Of a stretch of DNA of 39,722 nt, positions 9,708 through 19,930 are shown one piece after another. How positions within the stretch are numbered: the stretch's first letter is position 1; each line of letters begins with the position of its first letter. The notes under the pieces were generated by a model. The model ran no database searches and had not been told where the DNA came from. It saw only the letters and a list, made by a program, of their open reading frames with translations. Made by a program: the position numbers and the translations under genes. This DNA comes from Halomonas sp. PR-M31 (GTDB taxonomy: Bacteria; Pseudomonadota; Gammaproteobacteria; Pseudomonadales; Halomonadaceae), in assembly GCF_001039575.1 (NCBI RefSeq), contig NZ_JIBT01000021.1, positions 1 through 39,722 of the forward strand, read 5' to 3'.

Positions 9708-11039
9708 CTAGCGCATTAAACCGCCGCTACCATAGCCTTTCAGGTTGGACTTCTTCATCACCGATTCATATTGATGTGACATCAGGTGCGATTGCACTTG
9801 CGCCATGAAATCCATGATTACCACTACTACGATCAGCAAAGAGGTGCCGCCAAAGAAGAAGGGCACGTTCCAGGCAATGATCAAGAACTGAGGCATCAGG
9901 GAAACCGCGGTGATATAAAGGGCACCGAACAAGGTTAGACGTGTCATGACCTTATCAATATAGCGAGCAGTCTGCTCACCTGGACGTATGCCCGGCAAGA
10001 AAGCGCCCGACTTCTTGAGATTGTCGGCCACGTCCTTGGGATTGAAAACCAGCGCTGTATAAAAGAAGCAGAAGAATACCACCGCAGCGGCAAAAAGCAA
10101 GATGTACAGCGGTTGCCCTGGTCCCAGGGACTGCGATGCGGCCTGCAGCCACTCAAATCCTTCGGCGGAACCAACCCACTGACCAATTGATGCTGGAAAC
10201 AGCAGGATACTAGAGGCAAAGATCGCGGGAATAACGCCTGCCATATTAACCTTTAGCGGTAGATAGCTGCTTTGACCTGCATACATCTTGTTGCCAACTT
10301 GACGTCGTGGATAATTCACGGTGATGCGGCGTTGACCGCGCTCAATGAAGACCACGAACGCAACAGTTGCGATTGCCAATGCTGTTAGCGCCAATAGGGG
10401 CAAAACATTCCATGCACCATCGTTTCGCGCTAGTTCAAAGGACTGCCCAATCGCTCCGGGAAGACCTGCGACTATACCTGCAAAAATCAGCAACGAGATG
10501 CCATTGCCAATCCCTTTCTCGGTGATTTGCTCACCCAGCCACATCAGGAATACCGCACCGGCGACAAAAGAAACAATCGCAGTGAAGTAGAAACTGAAGT
10601 CGCTGGTGTAGGTGACTCCCTGCCCGACCAGACCGACTGCCATGCCGGTTGCCTGAATCAAGGCCAGTACGACGGTGCCGTAGCGAGTGTACTGGCTGAT
10701 CTTACGACGCCCGGCCTCGCCTTCCTTCTTCAGCTGCTCTAGCCGAGGCGAGGTTGCTGTCAGAAGCTGCATGATGATCGACGCGGAAATATAGGGCATT
10801 ATACCCAGCGCGAGAATACTCATGCGCTCCAGCGCACCACCCGAGAACATGTTGAACAGACTCAGAATGGTGCCCTGATTCTCTCTGAACAAGGCAGCAA
10901 GCTGATCAGGATTGATGCCCGGAACGGGAATATGAGCACCAATGCGGTACACCACAATGGCGATGAACACAAAACGCAGTCGCGCCCAGAGCTCACTCAA
11001 ACCACTACCCGTTGCCGGCATGTTTCCTGATTTAGCCAT
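9708..11039 (-). CDS. secY: Preprotein translocase subunit SecY
   Basis: Channel-forming subunit of the Sec translocon in the inner membrane. The 443-residue protein has ten predicted transmembrane segments, the early loop [12 protein letters not shown], a helix with [15 protein letters not shown], the cytoplasmic loop [16 protein letters not shown], and the ribosome/SecA-binding loop with [14 protein letters not shown]. Its start codon directly abuts the rplO stop, so the two are probably translationally coupled. Its partner secE is encoded in the same window. Confidence 0.99.
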   Translation of the reverse strand: MAKSGNMPATGSGLSELWARLRFVFIAIVVYRIGAHIPVPGINPDQLAALFRENQGTILSLFNMFSGGALERMSILALGIMPYISASIIMQLLTATSPRLEQLKKEGEAGRRKISQYTRYGTVVLALIQATGMAVGLVGQGVTYTSDFSFYFTAIVSFVAGAVFLMWLGEQITEKGIGNGISLLIFAGIVAGLPGAIGQSFELARNDGAWNVLPLLALTALAIATVAFVVFIERGQRRITVNYPRRQVGNKMYAGQSSYLPLKVNMAGVIPAIFASSILLFPASIGQWVGSAEGFEWLQAASQSLGPGQPLYILLFAAAVVFFCFFYTALVFNPKDVADNLKKSGAFLPGIRPGEQTARYIDKVMTRLTLFGALYITAVSLMPQFLIIAWNVPFFFGGTSLLIVVVVIMDFMAQVQSHLMSHQYESVMKKSNLKGYGSGGLMR

Positions 11040-11474
11040 TTAGTCCTCGACCTTGCCACCAGCGGCTTCGATAGCATCACGGGCACCCTTTGTGACCTTG
11101 AGCCCGCGTACGGTAACCGCCTTGTTAAGTTCGCCAGACAGAATGACTTTTGCATACTGCGTAGCATTCTTGAGCACATTGGCTTTCTTGAGCGCGGCCA
11201 AATCGGCCACATCGCCATCAACTTTACCAAGCTCAGCCAAACGAACTTCTTCTGATACCAGAGACTTGGCAGAAGTGAAGCCGTACTTAGGCAGACGTCG
11301 CTGCAAAGGCATCTGACCGCCCTCGAAACCAGGCTTCACGCTACCACCTGAACGGGACTTGAGGCCTTTATGTCCACGGCCACCTGTCTTGCCAAGACCA
11401 GAGCCGATACCACGTCCGACACGCTTGGCCGAGTGCTTGGAGCCCGGTGCCGGGCTCAAACTATTGAGTTTCAT
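11040..11474 (-). CDS. rplO: 50S ribosomal protein L15
   Basis: Large-subunit assembly protein at the central protuberance. The 144-residue product has the Gly/Arg-rich N-terminal extension ([20 protein letters not shown], then [16 protein letters not shown]) that threads into 23S rRNA, and the globular part with [14 protein letters not shown]. It starts three bases after the rpmD stop and abuts secY. Confidence 0.99.
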   Translation of the reverse strand: MKLNSLSPAPGSKHSAKRVGRGIGSGLGKTGGRGHKGLKSRSGGSVKPGFEGGQMPLQRRLPKYGFTSAKSLVSEEVRLAELGKVDGDVADLAALKKANVLKNATQYAKVILSGELNKAVTVRGLKVTKGARDAIEAAGGKVED

Positions 11475-11477
11475 GGA

Positions 11478-11660
11478 TTACTCTCCCTCAACGCGTACAA
11501 GGTAATTAACCTTGTTGACCATGCCGCGTACGGCTGGGGTGTCTTCCAACTCGACTGTATGACCAATACGACGCAGCCCAAGCCCTTTCATAGTGGCCTT
11601 GTGCTTTTCCAGCACGCCGATAGTACTACGCGTCTGAGTAACTTTAATCGAAGCTGCCAT
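11478..11660 (-). CDS. rpmD: 50S ribosomal protein L30
   Basis: Small large-subunit protein of 60 residues, [20 protein letters not shown] to [12 protein letters not shown], with the family core [21 protein letters not shown]. The frame is open upstream for another 28 codons, but those residues lie within the rpsE coding region in another frame and are unlike L30; ATG 11660 gives the standard length. Lies between rpsE and rplO in the spc group. Confidence 0.98.
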   Translation of the reverse strand: MAASIKVTQTRSTIGVLEKHKATMKGLGLRRIGHTVELEDTPAVRGMVNKVNYLVRVEGE

Positions 11661-11667
11661 GATTGCC

Positions 11668-12168
11668 TTACCCCGCGATCTCTTCGACGGACAAGCCACG
11701 CTTGGCGGCAATGTCATCCGGCGCCTGCATGGCAGAGAGACCATTGATGGTCGCTCGCACCACGTTTACCGGGTTAGTAGAACCGTAACACTTTGCCAAG
11801 ACGTCATGGACGCCAGCCAATTCGAGTACGGAGCGCATGGCGCCACCCGCGATGATCCCGGTACCTTCAGAGGCCGGCTGCATATATACCTTGGAGGCAC
11901 CGTGCCGAGCCTTGACCGGGTACTGCAGCGTGCTACCGCTCAAACTAACCTTGATCATGTTGCGACGCGCCTGATCCATGGCTTTCTGGATCGCGACCGG
12001 CACTTCTCGCGCCTTGCCACGACCGAAACCCACGCGACCATTGCCATCGCCAACGACGGTCAGAGCAGTAAAACCGAAGATTCGGCCACCCTTAACCACC
12101 TTGGCGACGCGATTGACCTGCACAAGCTTCTCTTGCAAATCACCGCTTTGCTGTTCGTTCTTCGCCAT
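11668..12168 (-). CDS. rpsE: 30S ribosomal protein S5
   Basis: Small-subunit protein involved in decoding accuracy and mRNA unwinding. The 166-residue product has the N-terminal double-stranded RNA-binding domain ([36 protein letters not shown]) and the C-terminal alpha/beta domain ([19 protein letters not shown]). The loop around KGGRIF, where spectinomycin-resistance changes occur in E. coli, has no deletion. It follows rplR by 11 bases. Confidence 0.99.
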   Translation of the reverse strand: MAKNEQQSGDLQEKLVQVNRVAKVVKGGRIFGFTALTVVGDGNGRVGFGRGKAREVPVAIQKAMDQARRNMIKVSLSGSTLQYPVKARHGASKVYMQPASEGTGIIAGGAMRSVLELAGVHDVLAKCYGSTNPVNVVRATINGLSAMQAPDDIAAKRGLSVEEIAG

Positions 12169-12179
12169 CGTAAAACCCT

Positions 12180-12530
12180 TTAGAATTCCAGGCCGCCCTC
12201 ACGAGCGGCATCGGCCAGGGCCTTGACCCGACCGTGGTACTTGAACCCGGCGCGGTCGAAGGCAACTTGTTTGATGCCCGCTTCTTTGGCGCGTTCGGCA
12301 ATCAATGCACCCACTTTAGCTGCAGCATCCGCATTACCCGTGCCACTCTCACGCATCGACTTATCCAACGTGGAAGCGCTGGCCAACACCTCGTCGCCTT
12401 GCGGCGAGATGACCTGCGCATAAATGTGGCGCGGAGTGCGGTTGACACATAGGCGGTACACGCCCAGCTCGCGGATCTTAGCGCGAGCACGGCGGGCACG
12501 ACGGAGACGAGACTCTTTCTTCGCGTTCAT
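12180..12530 (-). CDS. rplR: 50S ribosomal protein L18
   Basis: 5S rRNA-binding protein of the central protuberance. The 116-residue product has a basic N-terminus ([19 protein letters not shown]) and the conserved [13 protein letters not shown] and [20 protein letters not shown] segments. It lies between rplF and rpsE with gaps of about ten bases. Confidence 0.99.
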   Translation of the reverse strand: MNAKKESRLRRARRARAKIRELGVYRLCVNRTPRHIYAQVISPQGDEVLASASTLDKSMRESGTGNADAAAKVGALIAERAKEAGIKQVAFDRAGFKYHGRVKALADAAREGGLEF

Positions 12531-12539
12531 AACCCTGCC

Positions 12540-13070
12540 TTACTTCTTCTTAGCTTCTTTGCGACGGACCTGTTCGTTACCGTACCGAATCCCCTTGCCT
12601 TTATAAGGCTCGGGAGGACGGAAGGCACGAATTTCCGCAGCGACCTGACCGAGCTGCTGCTTATCGGCGCTTTTTAGCACGATAACGGTGTTCTTCGGCG
12701 TTTCCACCGACACACCTTCAGGCAGCGTATACTCGACCGGATGGGAGAAGCCCAATGTCAAGTTTAGCGTCTTGCCATTAGCCTGAGCACGATAGCCGAC
12801 GCCGTTGATTTCGAGAGTTTTGGTAAACCCTTCGGACACACCAGTTACCATGTTCTGAACCAAAGCCCGAGTGGTACCAGCCATCGCCCAGCTCTTGGTT
12901 TTTTCACTCGGATTGAAGGTCAACTGGCCATCTTCCTGACCGATCACCACATCGGGATGAACGATCATACCAAGTGTGCCCTGGCCGCCTTTAATGGAAA
13001 GCTTGTCGCCATCGAGCTTGGTCTCGACGCCGCTGGGCAATTTGATCGGATACTTGGCTATGCGGGACAT
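12540..13070 (-). CDS. rplF: 50S ribosomal protein L6
   Basis: Large-subunit protein near the sarcin-ricin loop and factor-binding site. The 176-residue product starts [16 protein letters not shown], shows the two repeated L6 domains, and carries the C-terminal signature [13 protein letters not shown] followed by a lysine-rich tail. Positioned between rpsH and rplR as in other gammaproteobacteria. Confidence 0.99.
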   Translation of the reverse strand: MSRIAKYPIKLPSGVETKLDGDKLSIKGGQGTLGMIVHPDVVIGQEDGQLTFNPSEKTKSWAMAGTTRALVQNMVTGVSEGFTKTLEINGVGYRAQANGKTLNLTLGFSHPVEYTLPEGVSVETPKNTVIVLKSADKQQLGQVAAEIRAFRPPEPYKGKGIRYGNEQVRRKEAKKK

Positions 13071-13079
13071 TCGTCACTC

Positions 13080-13472
13080 CTAGAATACGGTGCAGATGAC
13101 TTCGCCACCAACGCCAGCATGACGCGCCGCACGATCGGTCATCACGCCTTGGGAGGTGGATACGATCGCAACGCCGAGGCCATCCGCAACTTTCGGTAGC
13201 TCACCCTTGCCTTTGTAAATTCGCAAAGAGGGCTTAGAAACACGCTGAATGTGTTCGATGACCGGCTTACCCTCAAAATATTTAAGGGTGACAGACAACT
13301 CTGGCTTGACGCCTTCAGCGACCGCAAAGTCATTGATGTAACCTTCTTGCTTCAACACGCGGGCCACTTCTACTTTGAGCTTAGAGGACGGCATAGAAAC
13401 CGCTTCCTTAGTGGCCATCTGCGCGTTACGGATACGAGTGAACATATCCGCCAACGTATCTTGCATACTCAT
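13080..13472 (-). CDS. rpsH: 30S ribosomal protein S8
   Basis: Primary 16S rRNA central-domain binder; in E. coli it also represses the spc operon by binding mRNA near rplE. The 130-residue product starts [20 protein letters not shown] and ends with the family segment [18 protein letters not shown] and GGEVICTVF. It follows rpsN by 30 bases. I did not identify a convincing S8 operator by eye at the rplX-rplE junction. Confidence 0.98.
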   Translation of the reverse strand: MSMQDTLADMFTRIRNAQMATKEAVSMPSSKLKVEVARVLKQEGYINDFAVAEGVKPELSVTLKYFEGKPVIEHIQRVSKPSLRIYKGKGELPKVADGLGVAIVSTSQGVMTDRAARHAGVGGEVICTVF

Positions 13473-13502
13473 TACGTTACGCTCCTGATTCTCGACATGG
13501 CG

Positions 13503-13808
13503 TTACCAGCTGGACTTCTTGAGTCCAGGGACGTCGCCACGCATCGCGGCTTCGCGCAACTTGTTGCGGCCCAGCCCGAATTTGTTGTAGAAGCCGTGAG
13601 GACGACCCGTGATACGACACCGGTTGGTGCGTCGAACCGGGCTTGAATCCCGCGGCAACGACTGCAACTTCAGCTGAGCATCGAAATGCTCTTCGTCAGA
13701 AGCGTTGACGTCATGAATGATGGCTTTGAGCTCTGCACGCTTGGCGGCATATTTGTCAACCAGCTTCGCGCGCTTGAGCTCTCGCTCGATCATGCTTTTC
13801 TTTGCCAT
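13503..13808 (-). CDS. rpsN: 30S ribosomal protein S14 (long, zinc-free form)
   Basis: Small-subunit head protein. At 101 residues and without the CxxC-CxxC zinc ribbon it belongs to the long C-minus form. [20 protein letters not shown] opens the protein, and [20 protein letters not shown] with the GLKKSSW end is diagnostic. Located 10 bases after rplE. Confidence 0.98.
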   Translation of the reverse strand: MAKKSMIERELKRAKLVDKYAAKRAELKAIIHDVNASDEEHFDAQLKLQSLPRDSSPVRRTNRCRITGRPHGFYNKFGLGRNKLREAAMRGDVPGLKKSSW

Positions 13809-13818
13809 GATGCTACCC

Positions 13819-14358
13819 TTATTTCTTGAACGGGAAGTTCAGCGCGCTCAGCAGAGCACGACCTTCTTCATCGCTGGTGGCAGTCGTGGTGATCGTTACA
13901 TCCAGCCCGCGAATCCGATCGATTTTATCATACTCGAGCTCGGGGAAGATGATCTGTTCACGCACACCCATTGAGTAGTTGCCACGCCCATCGAAGGATT
14001 TCGGGTTGAGACCACGGAAGTCCCGTACCCGAGGAATCGCGATGTTTACCAAGCGATCCAGAAAATCCCACATGCGCTCGCTGCGCAAGGTGACCTTGAT
14101 GCCGATCGGCCATCCTTCGCGGACCTTGAAGCCAGCGATGGATTTGCGCGCCTTGGTGACTACCGGCTTCTGACCGGAGAGCTTTTCCATGTCGGCAACC
14201 GCGTTGTCGATCAGCTTTTTATCGCTAGTCGCCTCGCCGATGCCCATGTTGAGGGTCACCTTGGTTATCCGTGGCACCTGCATCACATTGGCATAGCTGA
14301 ACTGCTCTTTGAGCCCTACCATTACTTCGTTTTGATAACGTTCTTTCAAGTTCGCCAT
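13819..14358 (-). CDS. rplE: 50S ribosomal protein L5
   Basis: 5S rRNA-binding protein that contacts the P-site tRNA and forms a bridge to S13. The 179-residue product contains [39 protein letters not shown], and [18 protein letters not shown], all standard for L5. It follows rplX by 18 bases in the spc group. Confidence 0.99.
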   Translation of the reverse strand: MANLKERYQNEVMVGLKEQFSYANVMQVPRITKVTLNMGIGEATSDKKLIDNAVADMEKLSGQKPVVTKARKSIAGFKVREGWPIGIKVTLRSERMWDFLDRLVNIAIPRVRDFRGLNPKSFDGRGNYSMGVREQIIFPELEYDKIDRIRGLDVTITTTATSDEEGRALLSALNFPFKK

Positions 14359-14376
14359 TTTGCTACCCGACTCGCG

Positions 14377-14694
14377 TTAGGCGTCGATCTGCTTCTGCGT
14401 CGACTTGTAGATACGTACCTTGGTACCGTCTTCCGATATCTGGAAGCCGACGCGATCCGCTTTGCCGGTCTCCGAATTGAAGATAGCCACGTTGGACGCG
14501 TGAATCGGAGCCTCGCGCTCGACGATACCCCCCTGGTTGCCCGCCATGGGGTTGGGCTTGGTGTGACGCTTTATCATATTCACACCGGACACGACATAAC
14601 GGCTGTTCTGAAGAACCCGCTTGATCGTGCCACGCTTGCCCTTGTCCTTGCCGGCAATGACGATCACTTCATCGTCACGTTTGATCTTTTGCAT
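14377..14694 (-). CDS. rplX: 50S ribosomal protein L24
   Basis: Early assembly initiator of the large subunit. The 105-residue product carries the KOW motif near the N-terminus ([20 protein letters not shown]) and the following [15 protein letters not shown] segment. It lies 14 bases after rplN. Confidence 0.99.
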   Translation of the reverse strand: MQKIKRDDEVIVIAGKDKGKRGTIKRVLQNSRYVVSGVNMIKRHTKPNPMAGNQGGIVEREAPIHASNVAIFNSETGKADRVGFQISEDGTKVRIYKSTQKQIDA

Positions 14695-14708
14695 ATCCGC
14701 CTCGCTCC

Positions 14709-15080
14709 TTACAGCACTTCAGGCGCCAAGGAAATGATCTTCATGAACTTTTCGTTACGCAGTTCACGAGTTACCGGTCCGAAGATACGGGTTCCGATTG
14801 GCTGTTCGTTGGTGTTGTTCAACAGAACCGCCGCATTTCCGTCGAAGCGAATCAGCGATCCGTCAGAGCGACGGACGCCACTCCTGGTACGGACAACCAC
14901 TGCCTTCATGACCTGGCCCTTCTTGACCTTGCCACGGGGAATGGCTTCCTTAACCGTCACCTTAATGATGTCACCAACGCGGGCGTAGCGGCGGTGAGAA
15001 CCGCCCAGCACCTTGATGCATTGCACCCGGCGCGCCCCGCTATTGTCAGCGACATCCAGCATTGTCTGTGTCTGAATCAT
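14709..15080 (-). CDS. rplN: 50S ribosomal protein L14
   Basis: Large-subunit interface protein that contacts 16S rRNA and is the docking site of the RsfS silencing factor. The 123-residue product is the canonical length ([20 protein letters not shown] to [11 protein letters not shown]). By comparison with E. coli it is the first gene of the spc group; the 54 bases between it and rpsQ show no obvious terminator, so read-through from the S10 group is likely. Confidence 0.99.
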   Translation of the reverse strand: MIQTQTMLDVADNSGARRVQCIKVLGGSHRRYARVGDIIKVTVKEAIPRGKVKKGQVMKAVVVRTRSGVRRSDGSLIRFDGNAAVLLNNTNEQPIGTRIFGPVTRELRNEKFMKIISLAPEVL

Positions 15081-15134
15081 CGGTTTTCTCCAAACCTAAT
15101 CTGGCTGCACTGATTGCAAAGTGTTTCGTCGAAC

Positions 15135-15395
15135 TCAGCCACGGGCTTGTTCAACAACCTCGACCAGTGTCCAGGACTTTTTCTTCGACAGCGGGCGGCA
15201 CTCTTCGATGGAAACCGTATCGCCCTGCTTCGCCTGGTTCGCCTCGTCATGGGCGTGCAGCTTGGTGGAGCGCTTAACGTATTTGCCATAGATCGGATGA
15301 CGCTCGCGGCGCTCGATCATTACGACGATGGATTTATCCATCTTGTCGCTCACCACCCTGCCGGTGAGCGTACGGGCTTTCTTTTCTTCGGCCAT
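15135..15395 (-). CDS. rpsQ: 30S ribosomal protein S17
   Basis: Primary 16S rRNA-binding OB-fold protein. The 86-residue product has [17 protein letters not shown] and [20 protein letters not shown], both characteristic. It is the last gene of the S10 group, starting one base after the rpmC stop. Confidence 0.99.
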   Translation of the reverse strand: MAEEKKARTLTGRVVSDKMDKSIVVMIERRERHPIYGKYVKRSTKLHAHDEANQAKQGDTVSIEECRPLSKKKSWTLVEVVEQARG

Positions 15396-15396
15396 C

Positions 15397-15588
15397 TCAG
15401 TTACCTGCCTTCTCGTTGAGCACCGTCTTCACGCGGGCGATATCCCGGCGCACCTGCTTGAGCAGATGAGTCTGGCTCAATTGGCCGGTAGCCTTTTGCA
15501 TGCGCAGATTGAACTGCTCGCGAAGGAGCTCAAAAAGTTGCTCCTGCAGTGCGTCAGCCGACTTTTCACGAATTTCCTGAGCTTTCAT
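15397..15588 (-). CDS. rpmC: 50S ribosomal protein L29
   Basis: Small helical hairpin protein at the tunnel exit, where trigger factor and SRP dock. From ATG 15588 it is 63 residues ([20 protein letters not shown] to LNEKAGN). The preceding in-frame GTG would add one residue, but the ATG overlaps the rplP stop in a TGATG arrangement, which favours it and implies translational coupling. Confidence 0.97.
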   Translation of the reverse strand: MKAQEIREKSADALQEQLFELLREQFNLRMQKATGQLSQTHLLKQVRRDIARVKTVLNEKAGN

Positions 15589-16001
15589 CACATCACCGTC
15601 CGTTTCACAAAGGTGGTGGAGACGGGCATCTTACGCGCCGCAAGAGTAAACGCCTCACGCGCCAGCTCCTCAGAAACGCCTTCGATTTCATAAAGCACTC
15701 TACCGGGCTGGATCTGCGCGACCCAATACTCGACAGAGCCCTTGCCTTTACCCATCCGGACTTCGAGTGGCTTCTCGGTAATCGGCTTGTCCGGGAACAC
15801 GCGGATCCAGATTTTACCGCCACGCTTTACATGACGGGTGATGGCACGACGACCCGCTTCGATCTGACGTGCGGTAATACGTCCGCGGCCGATCGCCTTG
15901 AGACCGTACTCACCGAAGCTCACCTTGCTTCCGCGATGAGCCAGACCGCGGTTACGGCCCTTCATCATCTTGCGGAACTTCATACGCTTGGGTTGCAACA
16001 T
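15588..16001 (-). CDS. rplP: 50S ribosomal protein L16
   Basis: Large-subunit protein that organises the A-site tRNA contact region. The 137-residue product opens [20 protein letters not shown] and contains [20 protein letters not shown], both diagnostic. Its stop overlaps the rpmC start by one base; it begins 15 bases after rpsC. Confidence 0.99.
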   Translation of the reverse strand: MLQPKRMKFRKMMKGRNRGLAHRGSKVSFGEYGLKAIGRGRITARQIEAGRRAITRHVKRGGKIWIRVFPDKPITEKPLEVRMGKGKGSVEYWVAQIQPGRVLYEIEGVSEELAREAFTLAARKMPVSTTFVKRTVM

Positions 16002-16016
16002 TGACTACATCTCCCC

Positions 16017-16718
16017 TTACTTGGAACCTTTCTTCTTAGGTGCGGGCTGGCTTTGCGGCTGCTTCTGCTTGGCGCGCACCTCTTCAATGCCCCCGAGGAT
16101 TTCACCCTTGAAGATCCAAACCTTGACGCCGATGACGCCATAGGTGGTGTGAGCTTCGTAGGTGGCGTAGTCAATATCCGCACGCAAGGTGTGTAGTGGC
16201 ACACGGCCTTCGCGATACCACTCGGTCCTCGCAATTTCCGCACCGCCAAGGCGACCGGACAGCTGAATCTTGATACCGCCAGCACCGAGACGCATGGCAT
16301 TTTGCACCGCGCGCTTCATTGCACGACGGAACATGACACGACGCTCAAGCTGCCCCGCTACGTTCTGAGCTACCAGCGCTGCATCAAGCTCCGGCTTGCG
16401 AACTTCTTCGATATTGACGTGTACCGGAACACCCATCATGTCGGCCACTTCGCGACGCAAGCGATCCACATCCTCGCCCTTCTTACCAATCACGATACCC
16501 GGACGAGCAGTGTGAATGGTGATACGGGCATTGTTCGCCGGACGCTCAATGGTGATGCGGCTCACGGAGGCGTTCTTTAGACGCTGCTCCAGAAAACGAC
16601 GTACTTCAAGGTCGTTGTTCAACTTGTCGGCATAAGCACCGCGCTCGGCATACCAGACCGATGTATGGTCCTTGACGATGCCCAGCCGAATACCTGTCGG
16701 ATGTACTTTCTGACCCAT
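16017..16718 (-). CDS. rpsC: 30S ribosomal protein S3
   Basis: Small-subunit head protein at the mRNA entry channel with helicase function. From ATG 16718 the product is 233 residues starting [20 protein letters not shown]. It has a KH domain with [17 protein letters not shown], the C-terminal domain with [20 protein letters not shown], and a Lys/Gln/Pro tail. The frame is open 15 codons further upstream, but those codons run into rplV and are not S3-like. Confidence 0.98.
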   Translation of the reverse strand: MGQKVHPTGIRLGIVKDHTSVWYAERGAYADKLNNDLEVRRFLEQRLKNASVSRITIERPANNARITIHTARPGIVIGKKGEDVDRLRREVADMMGVPVHVNIEEVRKPELDAALVAQNVAGQLERRVMFRRAMKRAVQNAMRLGAGGIKIQLSGRLGGAEIARTEWYREGRVPLHTLRADIDYATYEAHTTYGVIGVKVWIFKGEILGGIEEVRAKQKQPQSQPAPKKKGSK

Positions 16719-16729
16719 GTGGTCGACTC

Positions 16730-17062
16730 CTACTTCTCGGCTACCTTGACGGTGATATGGCAAGTACGCTTCAAAATGCGATCCGCACGGCCCTTGGCAC
16801 GCGGCTGGATACGCTTGAGCGTCATGCCCTCATCGACACAGATGGTCGAGACGCGCAGCTCATCGATGTCCATGCCGTTATTTTCTTCCGCGTTCGCAAT
16901 GGCGGACTGAAGCGTCTTCTTGACCAGTTTGGCTGCCTTCTTCGGTGAGAAGGTCAGCAGGTCGAGCGCTTCGGCGACCGGTCTACCGCGCACCAGATCA
17001 GCCACCAAACGGGCCTTCTGGGCGGATAAACGAGCGCCACGCAGCTTAGCTGTGACTTCCAT
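16730..17062 (-). CDS. rplV: 50S ribosomal protein L22
   Basis: Assembly protein whose extended beta-hairpin lines the exit tunnel. The 110-residue product shows [18 protein letters not shown] and the hairpin region [35 protein letters not shown]. No change is seen in the hairpin segment in which macrolide-resistance deletions arise in E. coli. Lies between rpsS and rpsC. Confidence 0.99.
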   Translation of the reverse strand: MEVTAKLRGARLSAQKARLVADLVRGRPVAEALDLLTFSPKKAAKLVKKTLQSAIANAEENNGMDIDELRVSTICVDEGMTLKRIQPRAKGRADRILKRTCHITVKVAEK

Positions 17063-17079
17063 CTCTAATCCTCTCTGGC

Positions 17080-17355
17080 TTACCGTTTGGCTTTCCTGTC
17101 CGCCGCATGGCCGCGATAGGTGCGGGTAGCAGCGAATTCACCCAGCTTGTGGCCAACCATTTCCTCGGAGACATGCACCGGGACATGTTGGCGACCGTTA
17201 TGGACGGCAATGGTGAGCCCGACCATATTGGGCAGGATCATTGAGCGACGCGACCAGGTCTTGATCGGTTTGCGATCGCTCTTCTCCACTGCAGTCTCAA
17301 CCTTCTTCAGCAGATGAAGGTCAATAAATGGACCTTTCTTCAGTGAACGTGGCAC
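17080..17355 (-). CDS. rpsS: 30S ribosomal protein S19
   Basis: Small-subunit head protein that partners S13 near the A/P-site tRNAs. The 91-residue product begins [20 protein letters not shown] and contains [15 protein letters not shown] and [16 protein letters not shown], all standard. It follows rplB by 33 bases. Confidence 0.99.
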   Translation of the reverse strand: MPRSLKKGPFIDLHLLKKVETAVEKSDRKPIKTWSRRSMILPNMVGLTIAVHNGRQHVPVHVSEEMVGHKLGEFAATRTYRGHAADRKAKR

Positions 17356-17388
17356 AGCCGTTACCTCTTGATATCTAGACTTTTAATC

Positions 17389-18219
17389 TCAGTTCCGAAG
17401 CTTGCGGCGACGGATGATGAGCTTGTCGGTGCGCTTGTTCTTACGGGTCTTATGACCCTTGGTAGGAACGCCCCACGGGGTAACCGGATGCCGACCGCCA
17501 CTTGTGCGACCTTCACCACCCCCGTGCGGGTGATCCACCGGATTCATGGCAACACCGCGAACCGTTGGACGTACACCACGCCAACGCTTGGCACCGGCCT
17601 TACCCAACTGACGAAGGCTGTGCTCTGAATTACTTACTTCACCAAGAGTCGCGCGACACTCCGCCAGAATTCTACGCGTCTCACCAGAGCGAAGGCGCAA
17701 AGTGGCATAGTTGCCTTCTCGGGCAACCAATTGGGCACTAGTACCGGCACTACGAGCTATCTGAGCGCCTTTACCAGGTTTGAGCTCGATACAATGTACG
17801 GTGGAACCTACCGGAATGTTGCGCAAAGGCAAGGCATTGCCACGCTTGATCGCGGCATTAACTCCGGATTCGACCATATCGCCAGCATTGAGCCCTTTAG
17901 GGGCAATAACGTAGCGGCGTTCACCGTCACGATACTTTAGCAATGCAATATGGGCACTACGGTTCGGATCGTATTCAAGGCGTTCGACAACCGCGGGAAT
18001 GCCATCCTTGATACGCTTGAAATCGATCAGACGATAATGATGACGATGACCACCGCCAATATGACGGGTAGTGATACGTCCATGATTATTGCGTCCACCG
18101 GACTTGGACTGCTTCTCCACCAAGGCGGCATGTGGCCGTCCCTTGTGAAGTCCATCGCTGACGACCTTGACCAGATGGCGACGGCCGGCGGATGTGGGTT
18201 TGGTCTTAACTACTGCCAT
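17389..18219 (-). CDS. rplB: 50S ribosomal protein L2
   Basis: Primary 23S rRNA-binding protein close to the peptidyl-transferase centre and required for subunit association. The 276-residue product shows [38 protein letters not shown] with the conserved histidine near the peptidyl-transferase centre, and a basic C-terminus. It lies 16 bases after rplW. Confidence 0.99.
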   Translation of the reverse strand: MAVVKTKPTSAGRRHLVKVVSDGLHKGRPHAALVEKQSKSGGRNNHGRITTRHIGGGHRHHYRLIDFKRIKDGIPAVVERLEYDPNRSAHIALLKYRDGERRYVIAPKGLNAGDMVESGVNAAIKRGNALPLRNIPVGSTVHCIELKPGKGAQIARSAGTSAQLVAREGNYATLRLRSGETRRILAECRATLGEVSNSEHSLRQLGKAGAKRWRGVRPTVRGVAMNPVDHPHGGGEGRTSGGRHPVTPWGVPTKGHKTRKNKRTDKLIIRRRKLRN

Positions 18220-18235
18220 GATCCTTGCTCCTGCC

Positions 18236-18532
18236 TTATTCGACGCCAGAGAAGTCTTCGAGGGTCTCGCCGGCGGCCAACGTCACGTAGGCCTTGCGAT
18301 ACCCCTTGCGCAAGCCTGTCCCGTGCGCAGTGCGCTTAGTCTTGCCCTTCATGTTCAGGACCTGCACGCGATCGACTTTCTTGTCGAAGAGGGCTTCAAC
18401 GGCTTTTTTGATCTCGGGCTTGGTCGCATCCTTAGCCACCTTGAACACATACTGATTGTTCTCGGCTGCAAAGGCGGCCTTCTCGGTCATGTGAGGTCCG
18501 AGCAGAACCTTGAATACGCGCTCCTGGTTCAT
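18236..18532 (-). CDS. rplW: 50S ribosomal protein L23
   Basis: Tunnel-exit protein that docks trigger factor and SRP. The 98-residue product has the start [20 protein letters not shown], the rRNA-binding [19 protein letters not shown], and a basic loop. Its start overlaps the rplD stop by four bases (ATGA), implying translational coupling. Confidence 0.99.
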   Translation of the reverse strand: MNQERVFKVLLGPHMTEKAAFAAENNQYVFKVAKDATKPEIKKAVEALFDKKVDRVQVLNMKGKTKRTAHGTGLRKGYRKAYVTLAAGETLEDFSGVE

Positions 18533-19137
18533 GCCAGCTTCTCCTCGAATTTACGCAATGCGGAGACCGTGACCAGCACCTTGTCAAAGGCAACCAGGCG
18601 CACTGGATCAGCGGCAGCAACATTGACCACGTCCACATTAGGATTGTTTCGTGCGGCCAGATAAAGCTTTTCGTCAATCTCATCGGTCACGATCAACACT
18701 TTTTCTAAATCGAGCTCTTTCAGCTTACCGACCAGTTGCTTAGTCTTGGGCGAGTCGACCACAAACTCTTCAACCGCTACCAAGCGTTCCTGACGCACCA
18801 GTTCGGAAAGAATCGAGCGCATTGCCGCGCGATACATCTTGCGATTGACTTTCTGAGTGTAATCTTGGGGGCGAGCCGCGAAGGTTACTCCGCCACTGCG
18901 CCACAGAGGCGAGCGTATGGTGCCAGCGCGAGCGCGACCAGTACCCTTTTGACGCCAAGGCTTCTTACCACCGCCACTTACTTCGGAGCGCGTCTTCTGG
19001 GCACGGGTGCCTTGGCGACCAGCAGCCAGGTATGCAGTGACAACCTGATGCACCAGTGCTTCGTTGAACTCTTTGCCAAAGGTAGCGTCGGCAATTTCGA
19101 CGGTGCCAGCACTAGCACCTACAAGATTGAGATTCAT
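18529..19137 (-). CDS. rplD: 50S ribosomal protein L4
   Basis: Assembly protein with a long loop reaching into the exit tunnel; in E. coli it is also the feedback regulator of the S10 operon by attenuation and translational repression. The 202-residue product has [20 protein letters not shown] in that loop, followed by [12 protein letters not shown]. The loop sequence is of the common wild-type form. It starts 13 bases after rplC. Confidence 0.98.
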   Translation of the reverse strand: MNLNLVGASAGTVEIADATFGKEFNEALVHQVVTAYLAAGRQGTRAQKTRSEVSGGGKKPWRQKGTGRARAGTIRSPLWRSGGVTFAARPQDYTQKVNRKMYRAAMRSILSELVRQERLVAVEEFVVDSPKTKQLVGKLKELDLEKVLIVTDEIDEKLYLAARNNPNVDVVNVAAADPVRLVAFDKVLVTVSALRKFEEKLA

Positions 19138-19150
19138 TAATCTTTACCCC

Positions 19151-19788
19151 TCAGCGAGCTTTGACGGCACGACGAACGACCACATCGCCACCCGGCGCAC
19201 CTGGCACGGCACCCTTGATCAGCAACAAGTTACGCTCGGTATCGACACGGACAATTTCCAGGCTCTGTACCGTAACCCGCGTATTACCGAGCTGACCGGC
19301 CATTTTCTTGCCCTTGAAGACGCGACCCGGCGTCTGACACATACCGATGGAACCCGGCGCCGATGGGACAGAGAGTTACCGTGGGTCATGTCTTGGGTGC
19401 GGAAGTTCCAACGCTTTACGGCGCCTTGAAACCCTTTACCTTTGGAGGTACCGGTCACATCGATCTTTTGACCAGCTTCGAAGAGGGATACGGTGAATTC
19501 GCCACCCACCTCAGGAATGTCATCGCCCTCATCCAGGCGAAATTCCATCAGGGAACGACCAGCCTCGATACCCGCCTTGGCATATTGGCCTGCAGCCGCC
19601 TTGGTCAGGTGTTTGGCTTTGCGGGAACCGGTTGTTACCTGTACAGCGCGATAGCCGTCAGACTCAAGGGTCTTGACGAGAGTTACGCGGTTAGGCTCAA
19701 CCTCGATAACGGTTACAGGCAAGGAATCGCCATTTTCGGTAAAAACGCGGGTCATACCGCTTTTTTTACCGACTAAACCGATAGTCAT
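19151..19788 (-). CDS. rplC: 50S ribosomal protein L3, interrupted by a one-base frameshift in this sequence
   Basis: Early assembly protein reaching the peptidyl-transferase centre. Residues from [16 protein letters not shown] to THGNSLSHR are in one frame (start 19788, good GGAG upstream), and the rest, from [20 protein letters not shown] to RRAVKAR, is in the next frame. The family requires SHR followed by A/V-P-G-S-I-G, so one base is missing at the junction 19360/19361; restoring it gives a 212-residue protein of normal length. As it stands the first frame ends at 19219 with about 45 foreign residues. No slippery heptamer is visible, the gene is essential, and the contig shows Ion Torrent artefacts, so a sequencing indel is by far the likeliest cause. 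Confidence 0.93.
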
Positions 19789-19849
19789 GTTCAGTCTCCT
19801 TTAGTGTACGGGGCTATCACCCGCTATGGCTGCCCTTTCCAGAGCATTC

Positions 19850-19927
19850 CACTAGCACATTGTATGGCGCCATCCCGGCGCGGCGGCAGCAACTGGATCG
19901 AAAGCGGCTTACCGCAAGTGTCTAGTG
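19850..19927 (-). promoter_or_regulatory. Structured element in the rpsJ-rplC intercistronic region
   Basis: On the transcribed strand, CACUAG just after the rpsJ stop can pair with CUAGUG about 70 bases later (complements of 19922-19927 and 19850-19855), and three further pairs follow after a bulge. Inside lie two small hairpins: GCGG/CCGC (19904-19915) and GCGCC/GGCGC (19867-19881). The outline is a three-way junction. A further GGGC/GCCC pairing follows before the rplC ribosome-binding site. No gene fits in this 142-base gap. L4-type feedback control at this position is an inference. Confidence 0.45.
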
Positions 19928-19930
19928 TGG

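Noticed and set aside
19350..19370. Programmed ribosomal frameshift in rplC
   Set aside because: No slippery heptamer or downstream stimulatory stem is visible and L3 is not known to use recoding; a missing base explains it better.
19219..19788. Open frame giving a 189-residue protein with a novel C-terminus after the L3 N-terminal part
   Set aside because: The last 45 residues are the out-of-frame reading of conserved L3 sequence, caused by the missing base at 19360/19361.
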